A stretch of DNA of 25,316 nucleotides from Bryobacterales bacterium (GCA_016789785.1 JAEUQE010000121.1:1-25316), one strand, 5' to 3'. Positions 6,788-17,942 are shown, numbered from the stretch's first letter. A program made the numbers and translations. Notes: a model not told the origin generated them from the sequence alone.

Positions 6788-9592
6788 ATGGACTGGCACA
6801 AAGTAGAGGAGATCTTTCTACAAGCTTCCGAACTGAAGGGCGGCGCGCGGGTGGAGTATCTCGACTCGGCGTGCGCCGGCGATGCGCCTCTGCGTGAAGA
6901 AGTGGAATCGCTTCTTGCCTACTCCCCACCGGCGCAGACACAGCAGGCCGAATCCGGCACCGAAGCCAACACTGCCGCGCAACCGTTTCATCGGGCAGTG
7001 GCGCGATTCTCATCGGTACTGGACGGCGACACCCCCACGCGTCAGCGTATCGGCCCTTACCGCATTGAGAAGACCGTGGGACATGGCGGCATGGGCGCGG
7101 TGTATCTTGCCGTCCGGGATGATGATTCGTTTCACAAGCAGGTCGCCATCAAAGTAATTCACGGGGGGATTGACCATCCGTATCTGCGGTACCGTTTCCT
7201 GCATGAACGGCAGATACTGGCCAACCTCGATCATCCGAACATTGCGCGCCTGCTGGACGGCGGCGCCACCGACGATGGCATGCCGTATCTGGTGATGGAG
7301 TATGTGGATGGCGAGCCGGTCACTACTTACTGCGGCCAGCGTGGCTTGAGTCTCGGCGAACGGCTGAAACTGTTTCTTCAGATCTGCGGCGCGGTTCAGC
7401 ATGCCCACCGGAATCTGGTGATTCATCGTGACCTGAAGCCTTCCAACATCCTGGTGACGGCGGAAGGTCACGTGAAGCTGCTGGACTTTGGCATTGCGAA
7501 ACTGATGGACGAATCGGCCGGGCCGGAGGCAATGGCGCAGACGGCCACGGCGATGCGGATGTTGACACCGGAATACGCGAGTCCGGAACAGGTAAGAGGC
7601 TCCGCGGTATCGACGGCGAGCGACGTCTACTCGCTGGGTGTGCTGCTGTTTGAGTTACTCACCGGGAGTAAGGCGCACGAGTTCAAGGACATGTCGCCGG
7701 CGGAATTGGACCGGGTGGTCTGCCAGACCGATCCGCGCCGTGCGAGTGAGGCGGCGCGAACGGCCCCCAATCCGGTATTTGCAGCCTTTGCCAGAGAGCT
7801 TGCCGGCGACCTCGACAACATCGTACGCAAGGCGATGCAGAAGGAGGCAGATCGCCGGTACTCGTCAGTGGAGCGGTTTGCCGAGGATCTGCGGCGTCAC
7901 ATCGACGGGCTCCCAGTGAGCGCGCGTGAGGATACGCTGTTCTACCGGTCCTCGAAGTTTGTGCGGCGCAACCGGATAGCGGTGATCGCCGGGGGTGTGG
8001 TGTTCTGCAGTCTGGTGGCGGGGCTTGCGGCGACTTTGTGGCAGGCAAGTGAGGCGCGGCGTCAACGCGAGCGCGCCGAGCAGCGCTTTGCGGGAATTCG
8101 CGATCTGGCGACGAAGATTCTGATCGATATTCACGATGAGATCGAAGAACTTCCCGGGTCGACCAAGGCGCGGAAGTTTGTTGTCGAATCGGCGCTCAAG
8201 CATCTGGACTTGCTGGCGAAGGATCCTGGCGCGGATTCCAGTCTTTCTCACGATCTTGCCCGTGCCTACTACCGCGTTGCGCAAATCCAGGGCGCCAATC
8301 AAGCCAGAAATCTCGGCGATACCGGCGCGGCGGTTGAGAGCTTGAAGCGGGCAGCCTCGCTCATGCAATCGCTGGCCGCCGAAAAGCCGGACAATCCCGA
8401 GTATGTGCGCGGTGTTGCCCTGATGTTCGCCGGCCTTGCGGACGCGATGGGCAAGGCGAGCCGCCCGGCGGCGGAGTATCAGCCGCACATCGAAACCTCC
8501 CATCAGGCCCTGCTCAAAGTTCGGGAACTGGCGGCGAAGAAAGCGGACCTCTATCCAGTCATTTACGCTTCGTATAACCAGTTGAGCGACGTGGAAATGA
8601 AACTTGACCGGCGAGCCGAGTTCCAGCGTCGGTCGATTGAAGCAGGTGAGCAGTGGTATGCCATCCAGAAGAGGCCCTCTTCCAGGATGAGCCTCTCGCT
8701 CGGTAAGCAACGCCTGGCGCTGACGTTGTGGGCGCTGGGCGAGTATGAGCAGGCGCGGAAGATTCTGGAGGACGAGTTGGCCGTGCTCGCCGAGCTCGTG
8801 AACGCGATCGCGGCGAAAGGCAAGCTGAACGTGAGTCAGCGCAGCACAATGTTCTTCGCGCATGTGAATCTGGCGCGGATACTCGCGGACGAGGATGGTC
8901 CGTTTCAGGATCAAAAAGGCGCGCTGGAATTACTGGAAAAGGCAAAGCCCTGGATGGAGGACTTGGCCAAAGAGGACCCGAATGACAGGATCGCACCGCG
9001 CGAGTTGGGAAACCTGAACCGCGACTTGGGCGATGTGCAGGCGAGGATCGCGCCGACGGCGGCCTTGGCGGCATACGAACGGGCGGCGGCCCATTATGAC
9101 CACTTGGCGAAGCAGAACGAGAGCATGTATCGCAAAGGATACGCGGGAGTACGCGCGAAGATGGCGATTCCGCTGATGCTGCTTGGCCGGCCGAAGGAGG
9201 GGATCCGGCTGGCGGAGGAGTCGCTTATGATTCTTGCGCGGCAGGATCAACAGAATGCGGTCGTCCGGAGCGCGACGGCGACGGCGCATCGCGTGCTGGC
9301 GGAAGTGCTGATGGAAACCGGATCCGGTGCCGCGGCGCACCAGCATGCCTGTAAGGTGGCTGAGATCGCCGAAACGGCGGACTCCACGCAGGACCCGAAA
9401 CAGTGGGGACGTTGGACTTCGCGCTCCCGGGCCTACCGGCTGCTCGCGCGGACGGCGGCGGCGATGGGAGACCAGGCGGAATCCTCGCGATGGCGTCAGC
9501 GCAACGTCGCGCTCTGGCGGGAGGCTGCGGGACAACCGTACGCCGCAAAGAGCCACCGTGCGCATCTGCGGATCGCGGAAAGCGGTCAGTGA
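6788..9592 (+). CDS. Transmembrane Ser/Thr protein kinase with C-terminal TPR-like sensor region
   Basis: A 934-residue PknB-type kinase. Residues 1-45 (WHKVEEIFLQASEL, LREEVESLLAY) form the conserved N-terminal helix pair seen in many acidobacterial kinases. The kinase domain spans about 90-380: glycine loop VGHGGMGAVY, Lys122 in VAIKVI, HRDLKPSN (213-220, Asp215 catalytic), DFG (233-235) and YASPEQ (263-268). All catalytic residues are present, so it should be active. A single membrane helix lies at about 397-418 (IAVIAGGVVFCSLVAGLAA), followed by a long Ala/Leu-rich helical region with repeated 34-residue-like units. That part probably senses or scaffolds on the outer face. The start at ATG 6788 is chosen because the conserved N-terminal helix begins there. 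The hybrid histidine kinase follows 108 nt downstream. Confidence 0.9.
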   Translation: MDWHKVEEIFLQASELKGGARVEYLDSACAGDAPLREEVESLLAYSPPAQTQQAESGTEANTAAQPFHRAVARFSSVLDGDTPTRQRIGPYRIEKTVGHGGMGAVYLAVRDDDSFHKQVAIKVIHGGIDHPYLRYRFLHERQILANLDHPNIARLLDGGATDDGMPYLVMEYVDGEPVTTYCGQRGLSLGERLKLFLQICGAVQHAHRNLVIHRDLKPSNILVTAEGHVKLLDFGIAKLMDESAGPEAMAQTATAMRMLTPEYASPEQVRGSAVSTASDVYSLGVLLFELLTGSKAHEFKDMSPAELDRVVCQTDPRRASEAARTAPNPVFAAFARELAGDLDNIVRKAMQKEADRRYSSVERFAEDLRRHIDGLPVSAREDTLFYRSSKFVRRNRIAVIAGGVVFCSLVAGLAATLWQASEARRQRERAEQRFAGIRDLATKILIDIHDEIEELPGSTKARKFVVESALKHLDLLAKDPGADSSLSHDLARAYYRVAQIQGANQARNLGDTGAAVESLKRAASLMQSLAAEKPDNPEYVRGVALMFAGLADAMGKASRPAAEYQPHIETSHQALLKVRELAAKKADLYPVIYASYNQLSDVEMKLDRRAEFQRRSIEAGEQWYAIQKRPSSRMSLSLGKQRLALTLWALGEYEQARKILEDELAVLAELVNAIAAKGKLNVSQRSTMFFAHVNLARILADEDGPFQDQKGALELLEKAKPWMEDLAKEDPNDRIAPRELGNLNRDLGDVQARIAPTAALAAYERAAAHYDHLAKQNESMYRKGYAGVRAKMAIPLMLLGRPKEGIRLAEESLMILARQDQQNAVVRSATATAHRVLAEVLMETGSGAAAHQHACKVAEIAETADSTQDPKQWGRWTSRSRAYRLLARTAAAMGDQAESSRWRQRNVALWREAAGQPYAAKSHRAHLRIAESGQ

Positions 9593-9700
9593 GCGGGGGC
9601 GTTGCGGGGAGCCCGGCACCGCAAGCGTAGGACAAGTGCGTTACGGGTATTTCGGTAGTCTTTGTAAGAACATTCCTTCCTGTTACCGATAAGCTGGTTG

Positions 9701-12334
9701 ATGAAGACTGGCTCAGACGGTTCTGGGTTCGCACTCGAGATCGAGCAATACCGTGCGGTGACCGAAATGGCGCCTGTCGCGATGATCGGGATCGACCGCT
9801 ATGGCCAGATGGTCCTTGTGAACCGGCTGGCGGCAGTGATGTTCGGCTATCCACAGGGGGAACTGGTCGGACAACCGGTGGAGGTGCTGCTCCCGGAGGG
9901 GAGCCGGGCGCCGCACCAAAGGCACCGGCGGAGTTTTCTGGCTCATCCGGTGAGTGCGCCAATGGGAGGCGGCCGGGAGGTTCGGGGCCGGCGCAAGGAC
10001 GGGACCGAGTTTGCGGCGGAGATCGGACTGACGCCCGTGGAGACAATGTGCGGGCAGGTGGTGCTGGCCGCGATTGCCGACGTTTCCCCTCGCAAGCGCG
10101 TGGAGATGGAACTGCGGCAGGTGAACTCGCTCCACCGGGCGATTGTGAACGAAGCGCCCTACGGGATCATCTCCACCGGCCCTGGGGGATTGATTCGCAC
10201 CTTTAACCGCGCGGCCGCCCGGATGCTCGGATACGCCGCCGAGGAACTGGTGGGAAAACATCCGATCACCCTGCTGATCGATCCGGGAGAAATGGGTGCG
10301 CGGGCCGAGGAACTTGCGGGCCAGCTGGACCATTTCATGGAACCGGGTTTCGGAGCATTCGCGGCCAATGCGCAAGACGGTCAGGTGGAAGAACAAGAAT
10401 GGACGTTCATCCGCAAGAATGGGACCCGGATTCCGGTGCAGGTTTCCGTCTCGGCAATGTTTGAAAGTGGAATTACGGCGGGATTTCTCGCCGTGTTCTA
10501 TGACCTTACCGAGCAATACAGGGAAAAGCAGCGCCTGGCGGACTATCTTGCCGAAATGGACGCGGGCCGCAAGAGGGTGGAATTGTATGCCCATGAAGCG
10601 GAAGCCGCCCGCGATGCGGCCAACCGCGCGGCGCGGGCCAAAAGCGAGTTTCTGGCCACGATGAGCCACGAGATCCGCACTCCGATGAATGGAGTAATTG
10701 GCACCACGGATCTTCTGTTCGACACCCATCTCTCGCCCGAACAGCATGAACTCGTGGACATCATTCGCACGTCGGCGGAGCAATTGGTAGTGCTGCTGAA
10801 CGGTGTGCTGGATCTCTCGAAGATCGAGGCCGGCAAGCTTGAACTCGAGTCGATTGCCTTCGATCTCAATGCCTGCGCCGAAGACGTGGTGCAACTGATG
10901 GCCATCCAGGCCCAGGGGAAGGGCATTGACCTCATCCTGCGCTATGCGCCCGATTGTCCCAAGGAGATCATCGGTGACCCGGCACGAATCCGGCAATTGT
11001 TCAATAATCTGGTCGGTAACGCCATCAAATTCACTAATCAAGGCCAAGTATATTTCGAGATTCGCGCCGAGGGGAAGGAGTTGGTGATCACCATTGCGGA
11101 TACAGGGATCGGCATCGCTCCCGAGCGCATCGGTACACTGTTTGAGCGGTTCAGCCAGGCCGACCGGTCCACGTCGCGGCACTTCGGCGGCAGCGGTCTG
11201 GGGCTCGCGATTTGCAAGCACCTTGTCTCGCTGATGGGCGGACAGATCGGCGTGTCGAGTGTGCCGGGTCAAGGGGCAACCTTCTGGTTCCGTCTTCCGC
11301 TACGCATGGCGGCCAGAGCGCAGGTGGAAACCCCTGCGTTTTCGCCGGCGGAGGCAACTCGGCCCGCAGCCGCAACCAGCCCATCCGCGGTTTCCGGGCG
11401 AGGAGAACCGCACGTGCTCAGGCGAGTGTTGGTCGCGGATCCGAGCGAAGGCTACCGAATCGTTCTGGGTGAGCAATTGGGGCGAATCGGGGTTGAAGTA
11501 GCGCTGTGCGAGGCCATTGACGAAACGATGCGAATGCTGTCGGCCGCGGCATCCGAAGGCCGGCCGTTCGATGCGCTCTTTGCCGACGAGCATCTTTTTG
11601 CGGAGGAGTCTCTCGGGCAAGTGCGTTTGCTCAGCTACGACCAAACTTGCGGCTACCCGAAGCTGGTATTGCTATCGCGCAGCCACGTCACTGCGGGGAA
11701 CATGACGCCGGGCGTGGACACTCCAGTTCTTGTGAAGCCGTACCGTCTGAGTCATCTGAGGAGGGTGCTCGATCAGTTGTTCGGAGCGAAGGACGGTGCT
11801 CCGGATTTCGGTGCGCACAGGGACACCGCCGTCCCGGCAAGGGGCGAAGCTCATCCTCTTCGCGTGCTTCTGGTCGATGACAGCATGGTCAGCCAGCGGG
11901 TGGCGAGCCGCCTTCTGCAGAAACTCGGGTGTGCGGTGACGACAGCCTCGAACGGTGTCCAAGCCGTTGAAATGTGGCAGGGCAGCAGCTATGACGTGTT
12001 GTTCATGGATTGCCACATGCCGGAGATGGACGGGTTTGAGGCCACTCGCGCGATCCGGATTCTGGAGGCGCGGAAGGCGCGGGCTGGTTCGAACCACGGT
12101 CCACATGTTCCCATCATCGCGCTGACAGCGGCCGCCATGGACGGCGACGATGCGCGCTGCCTGGCGGCCGGAATGGACGGGTTTATCGCGAAACCGACCC
12201 GCCTGGAGGATCTGGCCAACATGCTCTCGAAGGTCCGTGGGGATCACGGGGGAATGGATGTCTCCCCGGCGATCGACGGCTCACCAGACATGTACTCTCA
12301 GATCGCCTCGCAGGTGTCCGAACGGGCCCGCTGA
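9701..12334 (+). CDS. Soluble hybrid sensor histidine kinase (PAS-PAS-HisKA-HATPase-REC-REC)
   Basis: An 877-residue protein without membrane segments, so a cytoplasmic sensor. Two PAS domains lie at about 15-130 and 140-272 ([10 protein letters not shown] and [17 protein letters not shown] are typical PAS helices). A coiled linker follows, then the HisKA domain with phospho-acceptor His323 in [15 protein letters not shown]. The ATPase domain shows the N box ([10 protein letters not shown], 435-444), G1 DTGIGI (467-472) and the second glycine-rich box GGSGLGL (496-502). Receiver 2 (about 720-845) is canonical: Asp726/727, Asp770 in [11 protein letters not shown], Thr809 and Lys831. Receiver 1 (about 574-695) has ADP instead of a double Asp, though Asp629 and Lys679 are kept. 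A TTG at 9698 directly precedes the ATG; the ATG is preferred. Its last 54 nt overlap the beta-helix gene on the other strand. Confidence 0.92.
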   Translation: MKTGSDGSGFALEIEQYRAVTEMAPVAMIGIDRYGQMVLVNRLAAVMFGYPQGELVGQPVEVLLPEGSRAPHQRHRRSFLAHPVSAPMGGGREVRGRRKDGTEFAAEIGLTPVETMCGQVVLAAIADVSPRKRVEMELRQVNSLHRAIVNEAPYGIISTGPGGLIRTFNRAAARMLGYAAEELVGKHPITLLIDPGEMGARAEELAGQLDHFMEPGFGAFAANAQDGQVEEQEWTFIRKNGTRIPVQVSVSAMFESGITAGFLAVFYDLTEQYREKQRLADYLAEMDAGRKRVELYAHEAEAARDAANRAARAKSEFLATMSHEIRTPMNGVIGTTDLLFDTHLSPEQHELVDIIRTSAEQLVVLLNGVLDLSKIEAGKLELESIAFDLNACAEDVVQLMAIQAQGKGIDLILRYAPDCPKEIIGDPARIRQLFNNLVGNAIKFTNQGQVYFEIRAEGKELVITIADTGIGIAPERIGTLFERFSQADRSTSRHFGGSGLGLAICKHLVSLMGGQIGVSSVPGQGATFWFRLPLRMAARAQVETPAFSPAEATRPAAATSPSAVSGRGEPHVLRRVLVADPSEGYRIVLGEQLGRIGVEVALCEAIDETMRMLSAAASEGRPFDALFADEHLFAEESLGQVRLLSYDQTCGYPKLVLLSRSHVTAGNMTPGVDTPVLVKPYRLSHLRRVLDQLFGAKDGAPDFGAHRDTAVPARGEAHPLRVLLVDDSMVSQRVASRLLQKLGCAVTTASNGVQAVEMWQGSSYDVLFMDCHMPEMDGFEATRAIRILEARKARAGSNHGPHVPIIALTAAAMDGDDARCLAAGMDGFIAKPTRLEDLANMLSKVRGDHGGMDVSPAIDGSPDMYSQIASQVSERAR

Positions 12335-14188
12335 CCGGGAACTGTCCGCCACCGGCTTACCGAAGTAATCCGGACGGATCTCGATCTCATTGCCTTCCGT
12401 GTCGTGATACGGCAACTCGGCGACCTCCGTTTTTCCAAGCAGTCCGGTAGTCACCAGAACCGTCTTTCCGGCCGGAATGGCCGGATCCAAACGAAATTGG
12501 AGATACACTTTGCCGTGTTCCTCAATGATGCGGGGATCCGCGGTCGCGGCCGGCAACTCGACCGCGCCCGTTTCCCTGGCATGGGGGCGAGCGCCGCGGA
12601 GATACACGTTGCCACCCGTGTAGGTCGGGAACTTGCGCGTATCGTAGACCCATAGCCCATATCCGGAGATACTCGACGTACGGGCGTTGTCTGTCGCGGC
12701 CGGGGGCTGGCCACCCACAAAGATATTGTTGTAGAAGCGACTGTCTCCACCGTGGGTCAGGGTCACGCCGGCGAGGGCCGTGGAGTGGGCGCGATGATAA
12801 GGAGTCCAGCGGTTGAGCTCCGGCCTGCTCACAATCCTTCCGCCGAAGAAATTGTGCGCATACGCCCCGCCTTCGGACCAATCCTGCAGGCTGAGCGAGG
12901 ACAGGAAGATGTTGTTGTCCACCAGGAAGGGGCCGTGATTGACCTCGACAAACAAATCGTCGGTCGTGTTGTCGTAGAGTAAGTTGGTGGAGATTCTTGT
13001 GCCCTGGGCCATCCAGTCCATCCACAATCCGCGTCCGGTGTTATGGATGCGATTATTCTTGATCAGGACGTCGATCGCGCCGTGTAACTTAATTCCGCCC
13101 ATTTCGGCGCCAGTGAACTGGCGGTGTCTCCAGACGTTGTAAATGTGATTTCCGGTAATGGTGCTGAAGATCGCGCCAAGGCTGCCGGCGATGCCAGCCT
13201 GTTCGCAGTTATAGATGACGTTGTTGCGGACAGTGTGCGACCCGATGTTCTCGCGCGACCAGCCGGCTTCGCGCGCTCTGAGAATCACTTCGTTGTAGTG
13301 GGTGGCGCCGTCCTTCTTCGGATTGCGGGTCCAGACGTTGTGTCCGGTGGCGCGGTCCTTGCCGAGCGTGAGGCACGAGCAACGCGAATCGCTGAGGACG
13401 TTGTTCTCGATCACCCATCCCTTGCTCCAGTGCGTGCCGATGAGGCCGATCTGTTCGGCGGTCGGTGCGGCCCATTGCGTCGCCGCGTGGCGAAGGCGAA
13501 GCCCGCGGATGGTGATGTAGTCGCGGCCCGGCTGATCAGGATAGAAGCAGCTATCGCGCACGCTAACTTCAACCAACTCCGTATTCGGGTTCTTGCCCTG
13601 GAAGTTGGCATAGAGATGCGTGTGCGCGGCATCACTTTCGGTGAACCATGCCAGAAGTGCGGCGGCGGGCTCGCGGGCGTCAGGGTAAGGTTTCGGTTGG
13701 AGCACGGCGTCGAGGGTGGCGGCCTCCAGAAGCATGGCACCGTTGAGATAGACAGCGCCGGTATGGTGCCGCCGGCCTTTGTCTGTGAACCAATCCCCTT
13801 CAATCACGTCGAGGAAGGGATTGTAAGTGCCGAAGAATGCTTTTGGGAGACTTACTTTCCAGACGTTGCCCTGATAGGGTTTCCACTCCCGGACCACTTC
13901 GGAGCCCTTGATTTCGGCCACTTCGCCCGGCGCCGCCTGGTAGGTGATGCGCCGTGCATCGGACGTGCCGCCGCGAGGGGGAGTGATTCGCTCGCGGTAA
14001 GTGCCGGCATGAATGGTGATGACATCACCGGGTTGCGCGGCTTGCGCGGCGGCGGAGATTGTGCGGTACGGTTTGGCCGCGGTGCCTGGATGGGCGTCAT
14101 TGCCTTTCGGCGAGACATGAAGCTCAGCGGCCGGGAGTGAGAAGCAGAGATAGAAGAGTGCGCTTGGGACGAGAAGGGGTTTCAGCAT
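12281..14188 (-). CDS. Secreted right-handed parallel beta-helix protein
   Basis: A 635-residue protein. Residues 1-21 are a Sec signal peptide ([20 protein letters not shown]). The mature start ([20 protein letters not shown] then [20 protein letters not shown]) is the DUF1565-type opening of pectate-lyase-like beta-helices. The middle has many Asn-rich turns, such as [34 protein letters not shown] and VDNNIF, which mark beta-helix coils. Related folds include polysaccharide lyases and glycoside hydrolases such as GH141; no catalytic set can be assigned from sequence alone. AAGGA lies 9 nt before the ATG. It lies 85 nt downstream of the TonB-receptor gene on the same strand and may be co-transcribed, consistent with uptake and breakdown of a polymer. 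The C-terminal tail overlaps the histidine-kinase gene. Confidence 0.82.
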   Translation of the reverse strand: MLKPLLVPSALFYLCFSLPAAELHVSPKGNDAHPGTAAKPYRTISAAAQAAQPGDVITIHAGTYRERITPPRGGTSDARRITYQAAPGEVAEIKGSEVVREWKPYQGNVWKVSLPKAFFGTYNPFLDVIEGDWFTDKGRRHHTGAVYLNGAMLLEAATLDAVLQPKPYPDAREPAAALLAWFTESDAAHTHLYANFQGKNPNTELVEVSVRDSCFYPDQPGRDYITIRGLRLRHAATQWAAPTAEQIGLIGTHWSKGWVIENNVLSDSRCSCLTLGKDRATGHNVWTRNPKKDGATHYNEVILRAREAGWSRENIGSHTVRNNVIYNCEQAGIAGSLGAIFSTITGNHIYNVWRHRQFTGAEMGGIKLHGAIDVLIKNNRIHNTGRGLWMDWMAQGTRISTNLLYDNTTDDLFVEVNHGPFLVDNNIFLSSLSLQDWSEGGAYAHNFFGGRIVSRPELNRWTPYHRAHSTALAGVTLTHGGDSRFYNNIFVGGQPPAATDNARTSSISGYGLWVYDTRKFPTYTGGNVYLRGARPHARETGAVELPAATADPRIIEEHGKVYLQFRLDPAIPAGKTVLVTTGLLGKTEVAELPYHDTEGNEIEIRPDYFGKPVADSSRSAGPFGHLRGDLRVHVW

Positions 14189-14273
14189 TGCGGTGTTCCT
14201 TCATCGTCCCAAGCGTCTCACATTCCGCCGGGCGGCGCCTGCGCGGGGTCTCTGTCGCGCGGGGATGCTGCTA

Positions 14274-17200
14274 CTACCAGGTCATTCGCAGGCCGAACTG
14301 CAGGGCGCGCGCGCCGTTGCCGGAGACCTGCGCGTCGATCAGGCCAGTGGTCGAATCGGGAGTCTTGGGAATCCCCGGCATGTTGAACACATTGAAGAAA
14401 TCGATGTTCAGCCGGAAGAGCACGCGTTCGTTCACCGGAATGACCTTGAAGAGCGACGCATTCTGGCCCCAATTGAAGAGCCCGGATTTCCATTGATTGC
14501 GCCACGGATTCAGATTTGTGTTCAGAGAGGTCCGCTGCAAGGTGCCGTCGCGTAGCGGAATGTAGACGGTGTTGCTCTCGTAGAAGGGGAAGTTCGGATC
14601 CGCCGGAGTGCCACCGTTTGCGGGAGTCGGGATTAGCGGCTGGTGTGAAGGCTTGTAATTCGCCGGTAGGCCCATCACCCCGTTCGGGCGTCCCTGCGCG
14701 TCGGTGCTATTGATGCGATTTGCGGGGATATAGCCGTTGTAGTAGAGATACGCGTCGCGGCAGACTCCGCTACGGCAGTCCTGTACCTTGTATTTCGTGC
14801 CGTAGATTTCCACGGGATTCGGGAACACCCAGTTGCCGGCGGGCAGACCCCACCATGTGGAGGTCATGGACCCATTGCCGGCGAATTGCCAGCCGCCCAC
14901 CAGACGGTTAATGATGGCGCCCGCGTTGGGAGCAAAGCGCTTCCCACGGCCGAAGGGTAGATCGACGATGAAGTTCCAGTTGAAGCGGTGCTGTGGGATT
15001 TCAATGTCGCGCTGATAGAAGAGGAATCGTGCGCGATCGTTGAGGTCCTCCGGCACGGCATTCGGCATGAAGACGTTTGTGGAAGGCAGAATGTCATCAC
15101 CCCATCCGTTGCCCGCAGCCTTCAACGTGTTCGAGAGGACATAGAAGAACTGGAACGCGTAGCCCTTCGAATAGCGCCGCTGGACTTCGATCTGGAAATT
15201 CTGCGAATTGGAGAAGCCTGTCTTGCGGTATTCCTCGATATCGCCGAATAGCGTGGTTTCGAACGCCCGGGTCGCGGTTGCCGCGAACGTACCTGTCGGG
15301 CGGGGAAGACCGGTGCGGCTGAACCAGACATAGTCGTTCGGGCTCTGGTTGTAGGAGTAGAACATATCCAGCCGCGAGCCGCGCGTGCCGACATAGCCGA
15401 AGCGCAGCACGGTGTCTTCCAGGATCTCGCGCTCGAAGGTGAGGTTCCATTCATGGGCGCGCGAGGTCGGCTGATTCGGATTGAAGTAGCTGACCAGGAA
15501 CGACCCTCGGGCGATTCCGGTGGGGCTGGTCAGATCGAGCACATCGCGGCTGTTCTGGCCAGCGATGACGGTGGGCACGCTGCGCAGACCATAGTTCGGG
15601 AGCCGGTCCGGAGTTTGCGCGGAGTTCGAAAATTGATAGGTGAACCGTGCCGTGGTTGGCGGGTTCTGCCGCATGCGCGCGTTGAATGCACGCAGAGGCA
15701 TCGGATAGCCGTAGATCCCGTATCCTCCGCGCACGACGAATGGCCGCCCGGAGTTGGTGATCTTGTACGCGAAGCCGACGCGAGGGTTGAAGTCCCACTT
15801 GTTGAGATAGATCAGATCCTGCGGCAAACCGGCTTGTTGGGGGGAGATAAACGGTACGCCAAGATTCTGAAACACGCGTGCGATGGCCGGAGTGGTGGCG
15901 CCGATTTTGTACATCGTCTCCCAGTCCGTGCCGTTGATGACCGATTTCGTGGCGGGGTCAAAGCCCGTGAGGAAATTGTTGCGCTCGCGAATCGGGGTGT
16001 ACATTTCCCAGCGCAGGCCGAGGTTGAGCGTAAGCCTCGAGTTGACCTTGAAGTTATCCTGCAAGTAAAGCGCGAATTCGCGCGAATGCATGTCATACCA
16101 CTTGCGTACGAACTGTGCCGAGTAGGAGTTGATCGCACCGAGGAACAGATCGGCGGAGGCGTGGCCAGTGAAGGGTACCGCGGCGTAGACGGATCCTGAG
16201 GTTGGATCGTAGAGCCCGGTGAAGTGCCCGTTCAGCGCATGCGCGCCTTGTACCTGCTGTTGGTCTGGAAGAATGTTGAGCTTCTCATGGCGGAAGCGTC
16301 CGCCGAATTGGAGTTCGTGGCGGCCCTTGATTTTCGTGAAGTTCTGATCAAGGTTGTAGATCTGCACGATGGAATTGCGGCGGTTCGCGGCCGTGATGTA
16401 CTCCATGCGCACGCCGGTGGACGTCACGTTGGGGAACCCGAATTCGTCGAACGGGTTCGGCAGGCCGAGTATGTCGGCATACTTCTTGTCGTCGCCGACA
16501 TTGATGAAGTTGAGGTCTTCCACGCCGACATTGAAGAGGGTTTCCGAGAAGAACGTGGGCGAGAAGGTGCGCGTCCAGGAAACCACGCCCGTGTTGTTGC
16601 GCACGGGACGCGAGGTTCCATTGGCGGAGTTGTCGAGCGTGGTGGGCGAGTTGTTATTGCCCGACTGCGCGTAGGCATCGCGATTGCCCTTGGTATAGCG
16701 CACGAAGAGTTGATCCTTGTCGGAGAGGCGGTGGTCGACGCGTGTCGTCATGGTCCATTCCATGCGGTTGTTTGGCGCCTGATACCAATAGTTCGGGCCG
16801 ATCAACGGATTTACACCGGGATCATTGGGCATCGGAGTAACGCTATACAGGTACTTCGCCAGAGGGCTCATGCGCGTCATTGGAATCCGGTTGCCAACAT
16901 AAGGGACGCGGCTCCAGTTCGCACCGGTGGACCAGGGATCGTAGAGGATCGACTGCCGTCCCGCGGCGTTGACAAGCCCGCTGAAGTCGCCTTCGCGCAT
17001 CGCGGCCGTGGGCACGGCGGTGTCGCGCGTGGTGCCGGTGAAACTACGAAACGCTTCGTAGGAGTGGAAGAAAAAGGTCTTGTTGCGGCCGTTGTAGACC
17101 TTCGGGATATACACTGGCCCGCCGGCAGAACCGCCGAACTCGTTGCGCACCAGATGGGGCGGCCGGGTCCAACGGTCCTGGCGGGCGCGGGCGACGCCGA

Positions 17201-17942
17201 AGCCGAGATTGTTGTTGCGCACGATGTGCAGCAGTGAGCCGTGAAACTGATTGGTGCCGCCGCGTGTGGTGACCATCACGGTGCCGGGACGGTTCAGTTT
17301 TGCCGATGAGTTGTTGGTCTCGACGCGGAACTCTTCGATGGTGTCCATGCCGGGCGGACGTCCGGAGAGCTCGCCGGTGTCGCGATTGGCCATCACTGCG
17401 CCGTCCTGCAGGAACTCGACACCCCACCGCAAGCCCCACACTCGCGGCACTTGTGATGCGCCGTCAATGCCAGGAGTGGTTTGCGCAACCAGTGATTGAA
17501 ACATGCGCCCGGAGATTGGGAGCTGATCGAGCCGGGCGCGGTCGGTGACGTTGGCGAGCGTGGGCGATGTGGTCGTGACCAGAGGTGCGGCGTCGGCATT
17601 GACAACCACTTCGGTTGCCGTGCTGCCCATCCGCATGGCTGCATCCACCACGGCGGTTTGTCCCGACTGCAACAGCAGTTCGCCCTGAAATGGCTCCATT
17701 CCCGAGAATTCGATCTTCACGCGGTATGGGCCGGGTTGCACGGCTGGGAACACGTAGAAGCCGGTTTCGTTGGTGGCAGTGCGATATTCACGTGCTGTGG
17801 GTGTGTGCGTGGCCGAGATGTTCGCGCCCGGCACCACCGCTCCGCTTGGATCGGTAACCGTTCCTTGAATCTTGCCGGCGCCAGTTTGCGCCGTGGCCTG
17901 GGAAACGCAGACCAGAGATAAGACCAGAAGCAGGTTTCGCAT
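14274..17942 (-). CDS. Oar-like TonB-dependent receptor with carboxypeptidase-regulatory domain
   Basis: A 1222-residue outer-membrane protein. Residues 1-18 are a Sec signal (cleavage after ATA). Residues about 24-110 form a carboxypeptidase-regulatory (CarboxypepD_reg) beta-sandwich (KIQGTVTDPSGAVVPGANIS). Then comes a plug-like region (QLPISGRMFQSLVAQTTPGI, VMVTTRGGTNQFHGSLLHIV) and a long beta-barrel rich in aromatic strands. The protein ends in ALQFGLRMTW, with a terminal aromatic residue as expected of a BAM-recognised barrel. Such receptors are greatly expanded in Solibacter and Bryobacter relatives and import large substrates; the ligand is not predictable. The gene lies 79 nt after the multicopper oxidase gene on the same strand. 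A TAGCAT ends 6 nt before the ATG, so it may have its own leaderless promoter. Confidence 0.9.
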   Translation of the reverse strand: MRNLLLVLSLVCVSQATAQTGAGKIQGTVTDPSGAVVPGANISATHTPTAREYRTATNETGFYVFPAVQPGPYRVKIEFSGMEPFQGELLLQSGQTAVVDAAMRMGSTATEVVVNADAAPLVTTTSPTLANVTDRARLDQLPISGRMFQSLVAQTTPGIDGASQVPRVWGLRWGVEFLQDGAVMANRDTGELSGRPPGMDTIEEFRVETNNSSAKLNRPGTVMVTTRGGTNQFHGSLLHIVRNNNLGFGVARARQDRWTRPPHLVRNEFGGSAGGPVYIPKVYNGRNKTFFFHSYEAFRSFTGTTRDTAVPTAAMREGDFSGLVNAAGRQSILYDPWSTGANWSRVPYVGNRIPMTRMSPLAKYLYSVTPMPNDPGVNPLIGPNYWYQAPNNRMEWTMTTRVDHRLSDKDQLFVRYTKGNRDAYAQSGNNNSPTTLDNSANGTSRPVRNNTGVVSWTRTFSPTFFSETLFNVGVEDLNFINVGDDKKYADILGLPNPFDEFGFPNVTSTGVRMEYITAANRRNSIVQIYNLDQNFTKIKGRHELQFGGRFRHEKLNILPDQQQVQGAHALNGHFTGLYDPTSGSVYAAVPFTGHASADLFLGAINSYSAQFVRKWYDMHSREFALYLQDNFKVNSRLTLNLGLRWEMYTPIRERNNFLTGFDPATKSVINGTDWETMYKIGATTPAIARVFQNLGVPFISPQQAGLPQDLIYLNKWDFNPRVGFAYKITNSGRPFVVRGGYGIYGYPMPLRAFNARMRQNPPTTARFTYQFSNSAQTPDRLPNYGLRSVPTVIAGQNSRDVLDLTSPTGIARGSFLVSYFNPNQPTSRAHEWNLTFEREILEDTVLRFGYVGTRGSRLDMFYSYNQSPNDYVWFSRTGLPRPTGTFAATATRAFETTLFGDIEEYRKTGFSNSQNFQIEVQRRYSKGYAFQFFYVLSNTLKAAGNGWGDDILPSTNVFMPNAVPEDLNDRARFLFYQRDIEIPQHRFNWNFIVDLPFGRGKRFAPNAGAIINRLVGGWQFAGNGSMTSTWWGLPAGNWVFPNPVEIYGTKYKVQDCRSGVCRDAYLYYNGYIPANRINSTDAQGRPNGVMGLPANYKPSHQPLIPTPANGGTPADPNFPFYESNTVYIPLRDGTLQRTSLNTNLNPWRNQWKSGLFNWGQNASLFKVIPVNERVLFRLNIDFFNVFNMPGIPKTPDSTTGLIDAQVSGNGARALQFGLRMTW

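Noticed and set aside
9603..9632. A TTGCGG/CCGCAA stem between the two signalling genes as a terminator
   Set aside because: Only six pairs with an 11-nt loop and no T-tract; not distinguishable from chance in GC-rich DNA.
9713..11272. A 519-codon minus-strand frame opposite the histidine kinase
   Set aside because: It lies wholly over a gene with complete PAS, HisKA, ATPase and receiver motifs; its composition is His/Arg-rich as expected of an antisense shadow in GC-rich DNA.
13124..14140. A 338-codon plus-strand frame opposite the beta-helix gene
   Set aside because: Val/Ala/Gly/Arg-rich shadow with no recognisable domain; the minus strand has a signal peptide and beta-helix coils.
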